From: Demequina sp. NBRC 110053 | Lineage (GTDB): Bacteria > Actinomycetota > Actinomycetes > Actinomycetales > Demequinaceae | Reading direction: 5' to 3' | Assembly (NCBI RefSeq): GCF_002090095.1 | Contig: NZ_BBRJ01000002.1 | Coordinates: forward strand, 434,001-498,000 | DNA: 64,000 bases | Shown here: piece by piece, positions 47,367 through 56,030 of the stretch | Layout: every line of letters begins with the position of its first letter | Numbering within the stretch: the first letter of the stretch is position 1 | Position numbers and translations under genes: made by a program | The notes under the pieces: model-generated | Told to the model about the DNA's origin: nothing | Databases searched by the model: none | What the model saw: the letters and a program-made list of their open reading frames with translations, nothing else

Positions 47367-47813
47367 ATGGCACGGGAGATCACTCGTCACGCCGTTCCGG
47401 CGACTGCGTCGTCGCTGTGGCAGGACGACTTGAACAGGATGGTCCGCCAGTTCTTCGGCGACTCCGACGCCTCCCTGGCGGGCGCGTTCAGCCCCGCGCT
47501 GGACGTCGAGGAGAACGAGGACGGCTTCACGCTGCACGTCGAGCTGCCGGGCGTCTCGCCCGACCAGGTCGATGTCTCGATCGAGGAGAACGTGCTGACC
47601 GTAGCCGGCCAGCGCGACTTCTACGCTGACGCCAACGCCGAGGGCTTCAAGCGCATCGAGCGCCGCTTCGGCCGATTCCACCGCGCCGTCCGGCTGCCGG
47701 ACCGCGTGGACCCCGATCGCATCGAGGCGTCCTACCGCGACGGCCTGCTGACGATCACGGTGCCCAAGGCGGAGTCCGCCAAGCCGCGCCGCATCCAGGT
47801 CGCGACCGCCTAG
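47367..47813 (+). CDS. hsp20: Small heat shock protein (Hsp20/alpha-crystallin)
   Basis: A 148-residue ATP-independent chaperone that holds unfolding proteins in the cytoplasm. Seen: a variable N-terminus, the alpha-crystallin domain (about 45-138) with FSPALDVEENEDGFTLHVELPGVSPD, the beta-strand block FGRFHRAVRLPDRVD and the GLLTITVPKAE motif. AGGAGG sits 6 nt before the ATG. It is monocistronic, between two hairpins. Confidence 0.95.
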   Translation: MAREITRHAVPATASSLWQDDLNRMVRQFFGDSDASLAGAFSPALDVEENEDGFTLHVELPGVSPDQVDVSIEENVLTVAGQRDFYADANAEGFKRIERRFGRFHRAVRLPDRVDPDRIEASYRDGLLTITVPKAESAKPRRIQVATA

Positions 47814-47838
47814 GCGCCAGCGCGCGCATCACAGCGAA

Positions 47839-47871
47839 GGGCCGGGCTCACCGGCGAGGCGAGCCCGGCCC
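47839..47871 (+). terminator. Hairpin terminator after hsp20
   Basis: GGGCCGGGCTC (47839-47849) and GAGCCCGGCCC (47861-47871) are perfectly complementary, 25 bp after the hsp20 stop. Confidence 0.7.
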
Positions 47872-47925
47872 CGTCGCATCGGGAACGACGGGACGTCGCA
47901 ACGCACCCGCTCAACGTCCCTCCTC

Positions 47926-47931
47926 TATCGT
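47926..47931 (+). promoter_or_regulatory. -10 hexamer of a leaderless lipoprotein-gene promoter
   Basis: TATCGT with 6 nt to the ATG at 47938. Confidence 0.45.
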
Positions 47932-47937
47932 GGGGGC

Positions 47938-48381
47938 ATGACCTTCCGCTCACGGACCGGTCGCATCGTCGCGGCCCTGCTCGCCGCCGCCACGGCGGCG
48001 ACGGTCGCTGGATGCGCATCGGAGACCGGGGACCTCGAGAGCGTCGACAGCCCGCTCGCTCGCTACGACTGGGACGCCTCCGCGAGCATGGAGGCATTGC
48101 TCGAGGGAACCCTCGCGATCCGGGACGACTGCATCTACATCGCTCACGAGGACGGCATCGAGACCGTGGCCGCGTTCCCACGCTCGCTCACGCGCTGGGA
48201 CGCCGCGGCGCAGACCGTGTTCTACGATGACGTCGCCCATCCCATCGGCTCGCATGTCTCCGCAGGCGGCGGGTTCGTCGCGCCGTCGGAGGACATCCCC
48301 GAGCTGTCCATTCCCAACGCGTGCGACCTGGGAGCGAGGAACGAGATCTTCCTTGTCCAGGACACGGAGCTGGGCGGCTGA
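47938..48381 (+). CDS. Small putative lipoprotein
   Basis: A 147-residue protein I do not recognise. Seen: a signal peptide with Arg residues, a hydrophobic core and lipobox VAGC (Cys26), then a compact domain with two further cysteines (in RDDCIYI and NACDLG) that could form a disulfide. The pattern EGTLAIRDDCIYI... HVSAGGGFV is seen in small actinobacterial lipoproteins of unknown function. It is surface-anchored by prediction. Confidence 0.7.
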   Translation: MTFRSRTGRIVAALLAAATAATVAGCASETGDLESVDSPLARYDWDASASMEALLEGTLAIRDDCIYIAHEDGIETVAAFPRSLTRWDAAAQTVFYDDVAHPIGSHVSAGGGFVAPSEDIPELSIPNACDLGARNEIFLVQDTELGG

Positions 48382-48434
48382 GCGAGACGAGCGCCGCGCG
48401 GAATGCGCGGCCATAGCCGGCCGTTGCTCCAGGC

Positions 48435-49361
48435 ATGCGAGCCATCGCCTACTCGGAGTTCGGATCCGCGGACGTCCTGTCGTTGACGGACCTGCCGGAT
48501 CCGCACGCCGGTCCCGACAGCATGGTCGTCGAGGTGAGGGCGGCCGGCCTCAATCCCGTCGACTACAAGATCCGGCAGGGCCACCTCGACGGCCTCATCG
48601 ACACCCACTTCCCTGCCGTCCCCGGCTGGGATGTCTCGGGCGTGGTGGTCGAGAGCGGCCTCGACACCCCGGAGTTCAGCGTGGGCGACGAGGTATTCGC
48701 CTATGCGCGCAAGGACGTCGTGGCCGGGGGCACGCTTGCGGAGCGCGTCGCCGTCCCGGTGCGCACTGCGGCGCTCAAGCCCGCCGCGCTCGATCACGAG
48801 CAGGCGGCGTCCGTCCCGCTGGCTGGCCTCACTGCGCTGCAGGTGCTCCGTCGCTTGGGCGTCACCAAGGACTCCTGCGTGCTCATTCATGGCGCCTCGG
48901 GCGGCGTGGGCTCGTTCGCCGTGCAGATCGCGAGGCACCTCGGCGCCCACGTGGTGGGCACGGCCTCGGACCGTAATCACGACTACGTCTGCGACCTCGG
49001 AGCCGACCACGTGACCTACGGCGAGGGTCTGGTCGAACGCGCGCTGCGCTCATGCCCGACGGGCTTCGACGTGATCGCCGACTTCGCGGGCGGATCGTCG
49101 CTCGACAACACTGTCGCCCTCCTGTCCCCGACCGGCGTGGTCGGCTCGATCGCGGACCCTCGCGCCCGCACCGAGTTCGGTGGACACTACATCTGGGTCC
49201 GGCCGGACGCGTCGGATCTCGCTCATCTCGCACGCCTCATCGACGACGGGCACGTCAATGTCCACCTCGACGGCGTGTATCCGCTGCAGCGCGCTGCGGA
49301 CGCCTACCGCGAGCTCGAGGGCGGGCACACGCGCGGCAAGATCGTGGTCACGATCCCGTGA
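48435..49361 (+). CDS. NADP-dependent quinone oxidoreductase-like enzyme (MDR superfamily)
   Basis: A 308-residue medium-chain reductase without zinc. Seen: an N-terminal GroES-like domain (VRAAGLNPVDYKIRQG, FPAVPGWDVSGVV), the Rossmann motif HGASGGVGSFAVQIARHLGA, and the C-terminal YPLQRAADAYRELEGGHTRGKIVV ending. It lacks the structural zinc cysteines, so it belongs with the zeta-crystallin/quinone oxidoreductase class. It is convergent with lacI, with 13 bp between the stops. Confidence 0.92.
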   Translation: MRAIAYSEFGSADVLSLTDLPDPHAGPDSMVVEVRAAGLNPVDYKIRQGHLDGLIDTHFPAVPGWDVSGVVVESGLDTPEFSVGDEVFAYARKDVVAGGTLAERVAVPVRTAALKPAALDHEQAASVPLAGLTALQVLRRLGVTKDSCVLIHGASGGVGSFAVQIARHLGAHVVGTASDRNHDYVCDLGADHVTYGEGLVERALRSCPTGFDVIADFAGGSSLDNTVALLSPTGVVGSIADPRARTEFGGHYIWVRPDASDLAHLARLIDDGHVNVHLDGVYPLQRAADAYRELEGGHTRGKIVVTIP

Positions 49362-49374
49362 CAGCCGTCCGCTC

Positions 49375-50349
49375 CTAGGCGGAGTCGCGCTCCACGAGCA
49401 CCGTCGGCATGATCGTCGTGCGATCACGGCTCTCGTTCCCGCTCAGCACGTCCACCAGGATGTCCGCCATGAGCGCACCCATCTCCTCCGAGGGCTGACG
49501 CACGGTCGTGAGAGGCACCTCGCACGCCTCCACTGCGGGGCTGTCGTCATAGCCCACCATGGCGATGTCGCCGGGGATGGACAGGCCCCGCTCGAGCACC
49601 ACGGGCATGGCGCCGCTCGCCATCAGGTCGGACGCCACGAAGACGCCGTCCACGTCGGGGTACTCGGCGAGGATCTCCCGGATCGCCCGCGCGCCGCCGT
49701 GCATGGTGTAGTCGCCGTCGATGACCGGCCCAGGCTCGAGATCGGCGGCCTCGAGCACCTCGCGCCATCCAGCGACGCGGTCGAGGGCGCTCTGCATCGA
49801 CATCGAGCCGGCGATGGACGCGATCCGCCGGCACCCGCGATCCACGAGCCGTTGCGTGGCGATGCTCGCGCCCTCGACGTTGTTGACATCCACGACGTAC
49901 GCGTCGATCCCTGGCACGACGGCTCGACCTCCGAAGACCATGGGCATGAGCCCGGCGATCTGGTAGAGCGATCGATCCCCGATGTGGTGGGAGATCACCA
50001 CCACTCCGTCGACGGCTCCGCCGGCGAGATAGCGCAGCATCTTGGGCTCCGGGGCCTGCGAGGCGACCATCAGGCTCAGCACGTAGTCGGAGCGCTCGAG
50101 GCGCTCCGCGATCCCCTTGATGACGCTCGCGAAGTACGCGTCTCCCAGGAAGCGGGTCATGTCCTCCGGCACCACGAGCGCGATCGCGTGGGACTGGTGG
50201 CTCGCGAGCGAGCGAGCTGCGCGATTGGGCACGTAGCCCAGTTCCGCGATGGCGCTGCGGACGGCCTGAGCGCTGTCCGGGTGGACCTTGGGCGAGCCGT
50301 TGACCACGCGGGACACGGTCGCCCGCGAGACTCCCGCCCTGGCGGCCAC
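49375..50349 (-). CDS. LacI family transcriptional regulator
   Basis: A 324-residue repressor from the first usable start, GTG 50349. Seen: the DNA-binding helix-turn-helix AARAGVSRATVSRVVNGSPKV with hinge region, then a periplasmic-binding-type ligand domain (ALVVPEDMTRFLGDAYFASVI, DGVVVISHHI, GYDDSPAVEA, TTVRQPSEEMG). The in-frame upstream sequence still reads PTLEAV, which is how LacI proteins normally begin, but no ATG, GTG or TTG precedes it. It is the last gene after the sugar importer and probably acts on the two operators at 53.78-53.81 kb. Confidence 0.87.
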   Translation of the reverse strand: MAARAGVSRATVSRVVNGSPKVHPDSAQAVRSAIAELGYVPNRAARSLASHQSHAIALVVPEDMTRFLGDAYFASVIKGIAERLERSDYVLSLMVASQAPEPKMLRYLAGGAVDGVVVISHHIGDRSLYQIAGLMPMVFGGRAVVPGIDAYVVDVNNVEGASIATQRLVDRGCRRIASIAGSMSMQSALDRVAGWREVLEAADLEPGPVIDGDYTMHGGARAIREILAEYPDVDGVFVASDLMASGAMPVVLERGLSIPGDIAMVGYDDSPAVEACEVPLTTVRQPSEEMGALMADILVDVLSGNESRDRTTIMPTVLVERDSA

Positions 50350-50468
50350 GGCCTCGAGGGTGGGCGCGTTGCGGGCGCGGGAGCGGTCGCCACCGGGCGG
50401 GGCGGCCGGCTGCTCGCCGGCCGCCCCGGTGTCGATGCGCGGCTCGAGGCCGTGGACCTGGACCAGGA

Positions 50469-51326
50469 CTACCCCTTGACCGCGCCCTGCATGATTCCGG
50501 AGACCAGCTGCCGTCCCGTGAAGATGAACAGGATCAGCAGCGGCACGGTCGCCAGCAGCACTCCAGCGAGGACCAGCGAGTAGTCCACGAAGTAGTTCGC
50601 CTGCAGCATGGACAGCGCCACCGGCAGCGTCGGGTTCGACTGGTCGAGGATGATGAACGGCCAGAAGAAGTTGTTCCAGCTGGTCACGAACGTGAACATG
50701 AACAGCATCGCCGCCGCGGGGCGCGCGGCCGGTACACCCACGTGCCAGAAGGTCCGGATCATGTTGCAGCCGTCCACCCTGGCGGCCTCGATGAGCTCAG
50801 TCGGCAACGCCTGCTGCAGGAACTGGGTCATCCAGAACACGCCGAAGGCCGTGACGAGGGCGGGCAGGATCACTGCACCCAGGGTGCCCGTCCAGCCGTA
50901 GTCGGCCATCAGGATGTACAGCGGCACCACGCCCAGCTGCACGGGAACGGCCATGGTCGCGATCACGAACACGAAGAGCACGCCGTTGCCCTTGAAGCGC
51001 AGCTTCGCGAACGCGAAGCCGGCGAGCATCGACAGCACGACGGTGGACGTCGAGACCGTGGTCGACACCACGATCGAGTTCCACAGCGCCTTCCAGAAGT
51101 TGACGGCCGGGTTCTGGATGACGGTCTGGGCGTTCTCGAGGAAGTTGCCGCCAGGGAGCCACGACATGTTGGGGTCGCGGACCGTCGAGGCATCGCCCGA
51201 TCCCACGAGGAACGACCAGTAGAAGGGGAACAGGGAGGCGATCAGGACCAGCACCAGCGAGGTGTAGACGAACCACCCGGGACGCTGGAGGTTCACGGAC
51301 GTGCGCGCGCGAAGTCGGGTGGCCAT
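50469..51326 (-). CDS. Sugar ABC transporter permease, MalG family
   Basis: A 285-residue inner-membrane permease with six hydrophobic segments and the EAA loop LIEAARVDGCNMIRTFWHVGVPAARP. It ends in GIMQGAVKG, typical of the family. GGAGG lies 6 nt before the ATG, which overlaps the preceding permease stop by one base (TGATG). It works with the MalF-type permease and binding protein; no ATPase gene is present, so a shared MsiK-like ATPase elsewhere is likely. Confidence 0.92.
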   Translation of the reverse strand: MATRLRARTSVNLQRPGWFVYTSLVLVLIASLFPFYWSFLVGSGDASTVRDPNMSWLPGGNFLENAQTVIQNPAVNFWKALWNSIVVSTTVSTSTVVLSMLAGFAFAKLRFKGNGVLFVFVIATMAVPVQLGVVPLYILMADYGWTGTLGAVILPALVTAFGVFWMTQFLQQALPTELIEAARVDGCNMIRTFWHVGVPAARPAAAMLFMFTFVTSWNNFFWPFIILDQSNPTLPVALSMLQANYFVDYSLVLAGVLLATVPLLILFIFTGRQLVSGIMQGAVKG

Positions 51327-52300
51327 CACTTGCCTCCAGAGGAGTCGGACGAGATGAGCCGTCTCGTCAAGAAGAAGTTGAGCAGGCCGAACACGACGAT
51401 GATCAGGAACAGCAGCCAGGCGATCGCGGAGGCGCGGCCGAAGTTCAGCTCCCCCCAGCCCGTGTTGTACATGTACATCGTGGTGGTCAGCCATTGCTGA
51501 TCCGCGCCACCGTCGCCCGTCGTGTCGTACATACGCGGCTCGTCGAAGATCTGGAGTCCGCCCACGGTCGCGGTGATGATGACGAAGATCGCGGTGGGTC
51601 GGATCTGCGGCAGGGTGATGGAGAAGAACCGGCGCAGCTTCCCGGCGCCGTCGATGGCGGACGCCTCGTAGAGCTCGCGCGGGATGGCCTGCATCGCCGC
51701 GAGCAGGATCAGGGCGTTATAGCCGGTCCAGCGGAAGTTCACCATCGTGGCGATGGCCCAGTGGGAGGCGAGCACGTCCTTGTGCCATTGGATGGGCTCG
51801 ATGCCGATGTAGCCGAGCCACTCGTTGAACACGCCGTACTCGTCGGCGAACAGCTGCGAGAAGACCAGCGAGACGGCCACGGGCATCATGACGTACGGCA
51901 CCAGCGTGCCCATGCGCCAGAAGGTCTTGGCCTTCAGGTGGTGATCGAGCATCGCGGCGATGAAGGTCGCCACGATCAGCTGCGGGATCGACGACAGCAG
52001 GAAGAAGGTGTTGCGCAACGACACCCAGAACTTGCGGTCGTTCAGGACGAACTCGAAGTTCTCCATGCCGATGAACTCGCCCGAGTTCCGGATGGTGTCC
52101 CAGTCCATCAACGAGATGACGGCGGTGTAGCCGATGGGGAACAGGCCGAAGAGCGCGAAGAGAATGAAGAAGGGGGCGATGTACGCGTAGGGCGAGACCT
52201 TCAAGTCCCAACGCGCTAGGCGCTGGCGCATGGAGCTGTCCGCGCGCCGGTTGCGGCGCTGCTGGTCAGCCGGAGGCGCCTCGATGTCCGTCGATGCCAT
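51326..52300 (-). CDS. Sugar ABC transporter permease, MalF family
   Basis: A 324-residue permease. Seen: a charged cytoplasmic N-terminus, YAYIAPFFILFALFGLFPIGYTAVISL as first membrane segment, and the EAA loop LYEASAIDGAGKLRRFFSITLPQIRP. It lies 88 bp after the binding-protein gene, across a strong hairpin that may lower its expression relative to that gene. Confidence 0.92.
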   Translation of the reverse strand: MASTDIEAPPADQQRRNRRADSSMRQRLARWDLKVSPYAYIAPFFILFALFGLFPIGYTAVISLMDWDTIRNSGEFIGMENFEFVLNDRKFWVSLRNTFFLLSSIPQLIVATFIAAMLDHHLKAKTFWRMGTLVPYVMMPVAVSLVFSQLFADEYGVFNEWLGYIGIEPIQWHKDVLASHWAIATMVNFRWTGYNALILLAAMQAIPRELYEASAIDGAGKLRRFFSITLPQIRPTAIFVIITATVGGLQIFDEPRMYDTTGDGGADQQWLTTTMYMYNTGWGELNFGRASAIAWLLFLIIVVFGLLNFFLTRRLISSDSSGGK

Positions 52301-52338
52301 GGGGGAGCTCTTTTCGTGTGCAGGTCAGGGCGATGAGA

Positions 52339-52377
52339 GGGTCCGGGCCGCCCCCGAGGTGGGGACGGCCCGGATCC
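52339..52377 (-). terminator. Intra-operon hairpin after the binding-protein gene
   Basis: Arms 52339-52354 and 52361-52377 pair almost fully (core CCGGGCCG/CGGCCCGG). Such hairpins between binding protein and permeases usually stabilise the upstream message or partly terminate. Confidence 0.6.
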
Positions 52378-52388
52378 TTCACATCAGA

Positions 52389-53741
52389 TCAGCTGATCGC
52401 CTCGATGTCGGCGACAGCCTTGTCCCAGGAGGCCGCGGGGTCATCCGTGCCCTCCTCGACGCGAGTCAGCGCATTGTTGATCGCGTCGTTGACCTGGAAG
52501 TAGTACTCACCCTTGTACGGCGAGGGGACGACAGCCACCGCGCGCTCGGCGAAGATCTCGCCGATGGGAGCGGAGTTGAAGTACTCGTTCACCGCACCGG
52601 TGACGGCCGGGTCCTCGTAGGCCGCGACCTGCGACGGGTAGGTTCCGGCGTTCGCGAACGCCTTCGCCATCTGCTCAGGAGCGGTCAGCCAGGCGGCCAG
52701 CTTGGTGGCCTCCTCGACGTTGGCGCCGTTGGCGGGCACCGTGAGCCACGAGCCGCCCCAGTTGCCGCCGCCGTTCGGGTACACGTTGGCGACGTTCCAG
52801 TCGGTGGTGTCGACCGCGTTGCCCTCGATGACGCCGAGCATCCACGGCGGGCACAGCATGGTCGCGTAGGCGCCGTTCGAGAGACCGGCGAACCAGTCCT
52901 CGGACCACTGGCCGAAGTGCGACGACTGCGTCTCGGACGCCGCCGTGAGCTGGTCGTACAGTGCCTTGACCTCGGGGTTCTCGAGGGCGATGATCTCGCC
53001 GGTCGCCTCGTCCTCGTAGGCCTGGTCGAGCTGGTTCACCATGCCCTGCCACACGCCGGCGGCCGAGTCGAAGAACGCGGCGCCGCCGGAGCCTGCGACG
53101 TAGTCGTCGCCGACGGAGAAGAAGTTCGCCCAGTCACCGTCGAGCAGCGTCGCGACCTCGTCGGGCGAGCTCGGGAGGCCAGCGGCCTCGAACAGCGATG
53201 CGCGGTAGCACACGGCCTGAGGGCCGGTGTCGGTGCCGTAGCCGATGAGGCGGCCGTCAGCGTCGGTGGCGCCTGCCTCGACGAAGTCGATCCAGCGGCC
53301 CTCGACGTCGGGCGACGACAGGTCGGCGAGGAGGTCCGAGTACTGCATGACCTCGGGCATCCAGTCCACCTCGACCATCTCGACGTCGGCGAGTCCGCCG
53401 GGGCCGAGCTTGGTGAAGAAGTTCTCACGGGCGTCACCGGACTCCGCAGCGCGGTTGTAGGTGATCGTCACGTGGGGGTTGAGCTCCATGTACTCCTCGA
53501 TGAGGTCGTACTGGTACTCGTTCTCGTTCTCCGAGTTGGAGAAGCCCGGCGTGTTGAACGTCGCGATGGTGAGCTCGACCGGCTCGGCGTTCGCCGAGTC
53601 CGTGCTCTCCCCCGCGGTGTTCTCCGTGGTCGGGTCGTCAGCGGGGTCCTCGTCGCCACCTGCGCAGCCGGCGAGAGTCAGTGCGAAGACCGTCGCGCCT
53701 GCCGTCAGGGCGAGGATCTTCTTGTGTCGCGTGATAGTCAC
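52389..53741 (-). CDS. Sugar ABC transporter substrate-binding lipoprotein
   Basis: A 450-residue extracellular solute-binding protein of family 1. Seen: a signal peptide with lipobox LAGC (Cys26), an acidic Asp/Glu/Thr-rich linker, LTIATFNTPGFSNSE at the start of the mature domain, and late motifs GGSWLTVPANGANVEEATKLAAWLTAPEQMAKAFANAGTYPS split over the C-lobe, with aromatic residues suited to sugar stacking. GTG 53741 is chosen because AAAGGAG lies 5 nt upstream; a GTG two codons earlier overlaps that sequence. First gene of the importer operon. Confidence 0.92.
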   Translation of the reverse strand: MTITRHKKILALTAGATVFALTLAGCAGGDEDPADDPTTENTAGESTDSANAEPVELTIATFNTPGFSNSENENEYQYDLIEEYMELNPHVTITYNRAAESGDARENFFTKLGPGGLADVEMVEVDWMPEVMQYSDLLADLSSPDVEGRWIDFVEAGATDADGRLIGYGTDTGPQAVCYRASLFEAAGLPSSPDEVATLLDGDWANFFSVGDDYVAGSGGAAFFDSAAGVWQGMVNQLDQAYEDEATGEIIALENPEVKALYDQLTAASETQSSHFGQWSEDWFAGLSNGAYATMLCPPWMLGVIEGNAVDTTDWNVANVYPNGGGNWGGSWLTVPANGANVEEATKLAAWLTAPEQMAKAFANAGTYPSQVAAYEDPAVTGAVNEYFNSAPIGEIFAERAVAVVPSPYKGEYYFQVNDAINNALTRVEEGTDDPAASWDKAVADIEAIS

Positions 53742-53779
53742 GGTCACTCCTTTGTGATGAGAGGTCGTAGCCGACTCGT

Positions 53780-53813
53780 TGAGAGCGCTCTCTCATGCGT
53801 GAGAGCGCTCCCA
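53780..53813 (-). promoter_or_regulatory. Two tandem CebR-like LacI-family operators
   Basis: TGAGAGCGCTCCCA (53800-53813) differs from the CebR box TGGGAGCGCTCCCA at one position. GAGAGCGCTCTC (53781-53792) is a perfect 12-bp palindrome. Their centres are 20 bp apart, two helical turns, and both lie downstream of the predicted transcription start. Confidence 0.7.
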
Positions 53814-53825
53814 TGAATCGCCTAC

Positions 53826-53854
53826 ACCGTATTGCCGGGGTAGGGCGATGTCAA
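53826..53854 (-). promoter_or_regulatory. Promoter of the sugar importer operon
   Basis: On the minus strand TTGACA (53854-53849), a 17-nt spacer and TACGGT (53831-53826). Transcription would start near 53819, just before the operators. A weaker LacI-like dyad CGAAGCGTTTCG lies upstream at 53871-53882. Confidence 0.7.
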
Positions 53855-53997
53855 ACCATTTCGAGGCGTCCGAAGCGTTTCGATGCCGATTCGTTACCGA
53901 CCGCTGTCGAACCGTTACGATTGCACGCTTTCGGGTCACGCGGCGGCAGCGGCCGCGCACGTGTGAGAGACGCAGGCTTGCCCTCCGGCATCACCAG

Positions 53998-55083
53998 TCA
54001 GACCCGCCGAGACCCCACCGTCGCCTGCCCCAGCACACGGCTGCCGTCGTAGACCACGAGCGACTGCCCCGCGGCGACCCCGCGCAGCGGCTCGTCGAGC
54101 TCGACGGTGACCCGCGCATCGGCCCTCACCACCGTGCCCGGCACCGGGGCGCCGTGAGCGCGCACCTGCGCCTCGCATCGCACGGGCGCGCTTGCGGGCA
54201 CGTCCGGAGCGAGCCACACCACGTCCTCGCCGGTGAGCGTCGTCACCGACAGCAGCGTCTCGGGGCCGACGGTCACGACGTTGCGCGCGGTGTCCACGCC
54301 CGTGACGTAGCGCGGCGCACCGTCCGCGGCGGGGCGGCCGATGCCCAGGCCCCTTCGCTGCCCCACGGTGTAGGCGTAGGCGCCCTGGTGCTCCCCGACG
54401 AGCTCGCCGGACTCATCGACGATGGCACCCGGCCGCTCCCCCAGCGAGCGCTGGAGGAAGCCCTTGGTGTCGCCGTCGGCGACAAAGCAGATGTCGTAGG
54501 AGTCAGGCTTGTCGGAAACTCCGAGCCCGCGCGCCGCCGCCTCGGCTCGCACGTGAGACTTCGAGGGCGCCGTTCCCAGCGGGAACATGGAGCGCGCGAG
54601 CTTGGCCGGGCCCATCACCGCGAGCACATACGACTGGTCCTTGGCTGGATCGGCGGCACGATGCAGCTCTCGCACGCCATCGTTGCGCAGCTCGATGCGG
54701 GCATAGTGTCCGGTGCATACCGCATCGAACCCCAGCGCAGTCGCGCGCTCGAGCAGCGTGTCGAACTTGATGTGCTCGTTGCAGCGCACGCACGGATTGG
54801 GCGTGCGGCCCGCCGCGTACTCGTCGAGGAAGTCCTGCACGACGGTGTCGTGGAACTCGTCGGATAGGTCCCACACGTAGTACGGGATGCCCAGCTTGTC
54901 CGCCGCGCGGCGCGCGTCGTTGCTGTCCTCGATCGAGCAGCATCCGCGAGATCCGGAGCGGAACTCGTCGCGGTTGCGGCTGAGCGCCATGTGCACGCCC
55001 ACCACGTCGTGACCTGCCTCGATCGCGCGCGCGGCAGCGACGGCGGAGTCGACTCCGCCTGACAGGGCTGCCAGCACGCGCAA
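53998..55083 (-). CDS. mnmA: tRNA-specific 2-thiouridylase
   Basis: A 361-residue ATP-dependent enzyme that thiolates uridine 34 of Lys, Glu and Gln tRNAs. Seen: the PP-loop [18 protein letters not shown], the catalytic cysteine in [13 protein letters not shown], the persulfide-receiving cysteine in [20 protein letters not shown], and a C-terminal beta-barrel. The start is TTG at 55083 with GAGAGG upstream, giving the standard [10 protein letters not shown] beginning; longer in-frame starts add unrelated sequence. The cysteine desulfurase gene 1 kb upstream on the same strand probably supplies its sulfur. Confidence 0.95.
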   Translation of the reverse strand: MRVLAALSGGVDSAVAAARAIEAGHDVVGVHMALSRNRDEFRSGSRGCCSIEDSNDARRAADKLGIPYYVWDLSDEFHDTVVQDFLDEYAAGRTPNPCVRCNEHIKFDTLLERATALGFDAVCTGHYARIELRNDGVRELHRAADPAKDQSYVLAVMGPAKLARSMFPLGTAPSKSHVRAEAAARGLGVSDKPDSYDICFVADGDTKGFLQRSLGERPGAIVDESGELVGEHQGAYAYTVGQRRGLGIGRPAADGAPRYVTGVDTARNVVTVGPETLLSVTTLTGEDVVWLAPDVPASAPVRCEAQVRAHGAPVPGTVVRADARVTVELDEPLRGVAAGQSLVVYDGSRVLGQATVGSRRV

Positions 55084-55191
55084 GGATGACCTCTCGTTGG
55101 GACCCGTCCATGGTACGTGGCGCCGGACAGCGTCCATCCCCTGTCCAAGCTCGGTCACTTCTGCGACCAACCTCGGGGGGTGGGGTGGGAG

Positions 55192-55899
55192 TCAGGCGAG
55201 CAGGCGGCCACGCAGCGCGGCGAGGGTCTGCGCGTCGCCACCGTGCGCGAGGTACCAGCCCTCGACGCCGCCGTCGTGCTCGTCCCACGCATCCAGGACG
55301 CTCTCGATCGCCGCTTCCGGCGCCTCCAGGATCTCGCGAGGTACGGACGCGAGCGGGGTGTCGCCCACGTGGCTAGGCGCGGACGCCATGATCCTGCCCA
55401 GCACGCTGGGCATGTGCTCTGCGGTGCGGTGGTAGTCCGCGACGACCGCGTCCCGGCTCACGCCCACGAGCGCCAGGATCAGCGCCGCCGAGACTCCTGT
55501 CCGGTCCTTGCCGGCCGAGCAGTGGAAGAGCACCGGGGCGTCCTCGCGCGCGACCTCGGCGACCACCTGCACAAGTCCCGGCGCCGAGCCCGACCCCAGC
55601 ATGAGCGCGTACAGCTCCTCGAGCGTGCTCAGCCTGGCCATCGCCGCGCCCGTCGGGTCCGCCGCGGAGAGGAGGTCGATCTCGACGGTGCGCACGCCCG
55701 GCCCCAGTGGATGGGTCGCGTCCTTCTCCCCCGGTCCCCGCAGGTCGACCACGGTGGCCGGCGGCCACGCCTCCACGCCCGGCGGCTCCGCGTCGCCTTC
55801 GAAGGGCGCGTCCGACCGGTACGCGATCCCTGCGCGCAGCCCCGGCGCGGCATCGGCGAGGTCGCGGAGATTGGCGAGTCGGTCGAGCGGAGGCTGCAT
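55192..55899 (-). CDS. Tyrosine-protein phosphatase (dual-specificity-like)
   Basis: A 235-residue phosphatase of the actinobacterial PtpB/Y_phosphatase3 type. Seen: the P-loop FHCSAGKDRTG (CX5R with the family KDRTG form), VVDLRGPGEK early in the chain, and the start NLRDLADAAPGLRAGIAYRSDAP. Members dephosphorylate phosphotyrosine or phosphoinositides. It sits between mnmA and the cysteine desulfurase on the same strand. Confidence 0.9.
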   Translation of the reverse strand: MQPPLDRLANLRDLADAAPGLRAGIAYRSDAPFEGDAEPPGVEAWPPATVVDLRGPGEKDATHPLGPGVRTVEIDLLSAADPTGAAMARLSTLEELYALMLGSGSAPGLVQVVAEVAREDAPVLFHCSAGKDRTGVSAALILALVGVSRDAVVADYHRTAEHMPSVLGRIMASAPSHVGDTPLASVPREILEAPEAAIESVLDAWDEHDGGVEGWYLAHGGDAQTLAALRGRLLA

Positions 55900-56030
55900 G
55901 ACCCGATGCTTCCAGACGTACGGCGCCCACGCGAGTGCCCGGCGCAGCCCCGCCAGCGCGCCGCTCAGCCTGCCCCCGTCAGCCGAGGCGGCTCACGTCC
56001 CTCGGGTGCGCCCGGCGCGTCAGCACGTGA

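Noticed and set aside
53871-53882. CGAAGCGTTTCG as a third LacI operator of the sugar importer
   Set aside because: It has only 4-bp arms with an asymmetric centre and differs in sequence from the two CebR-like boxes; kept only as a remark on the promoter.
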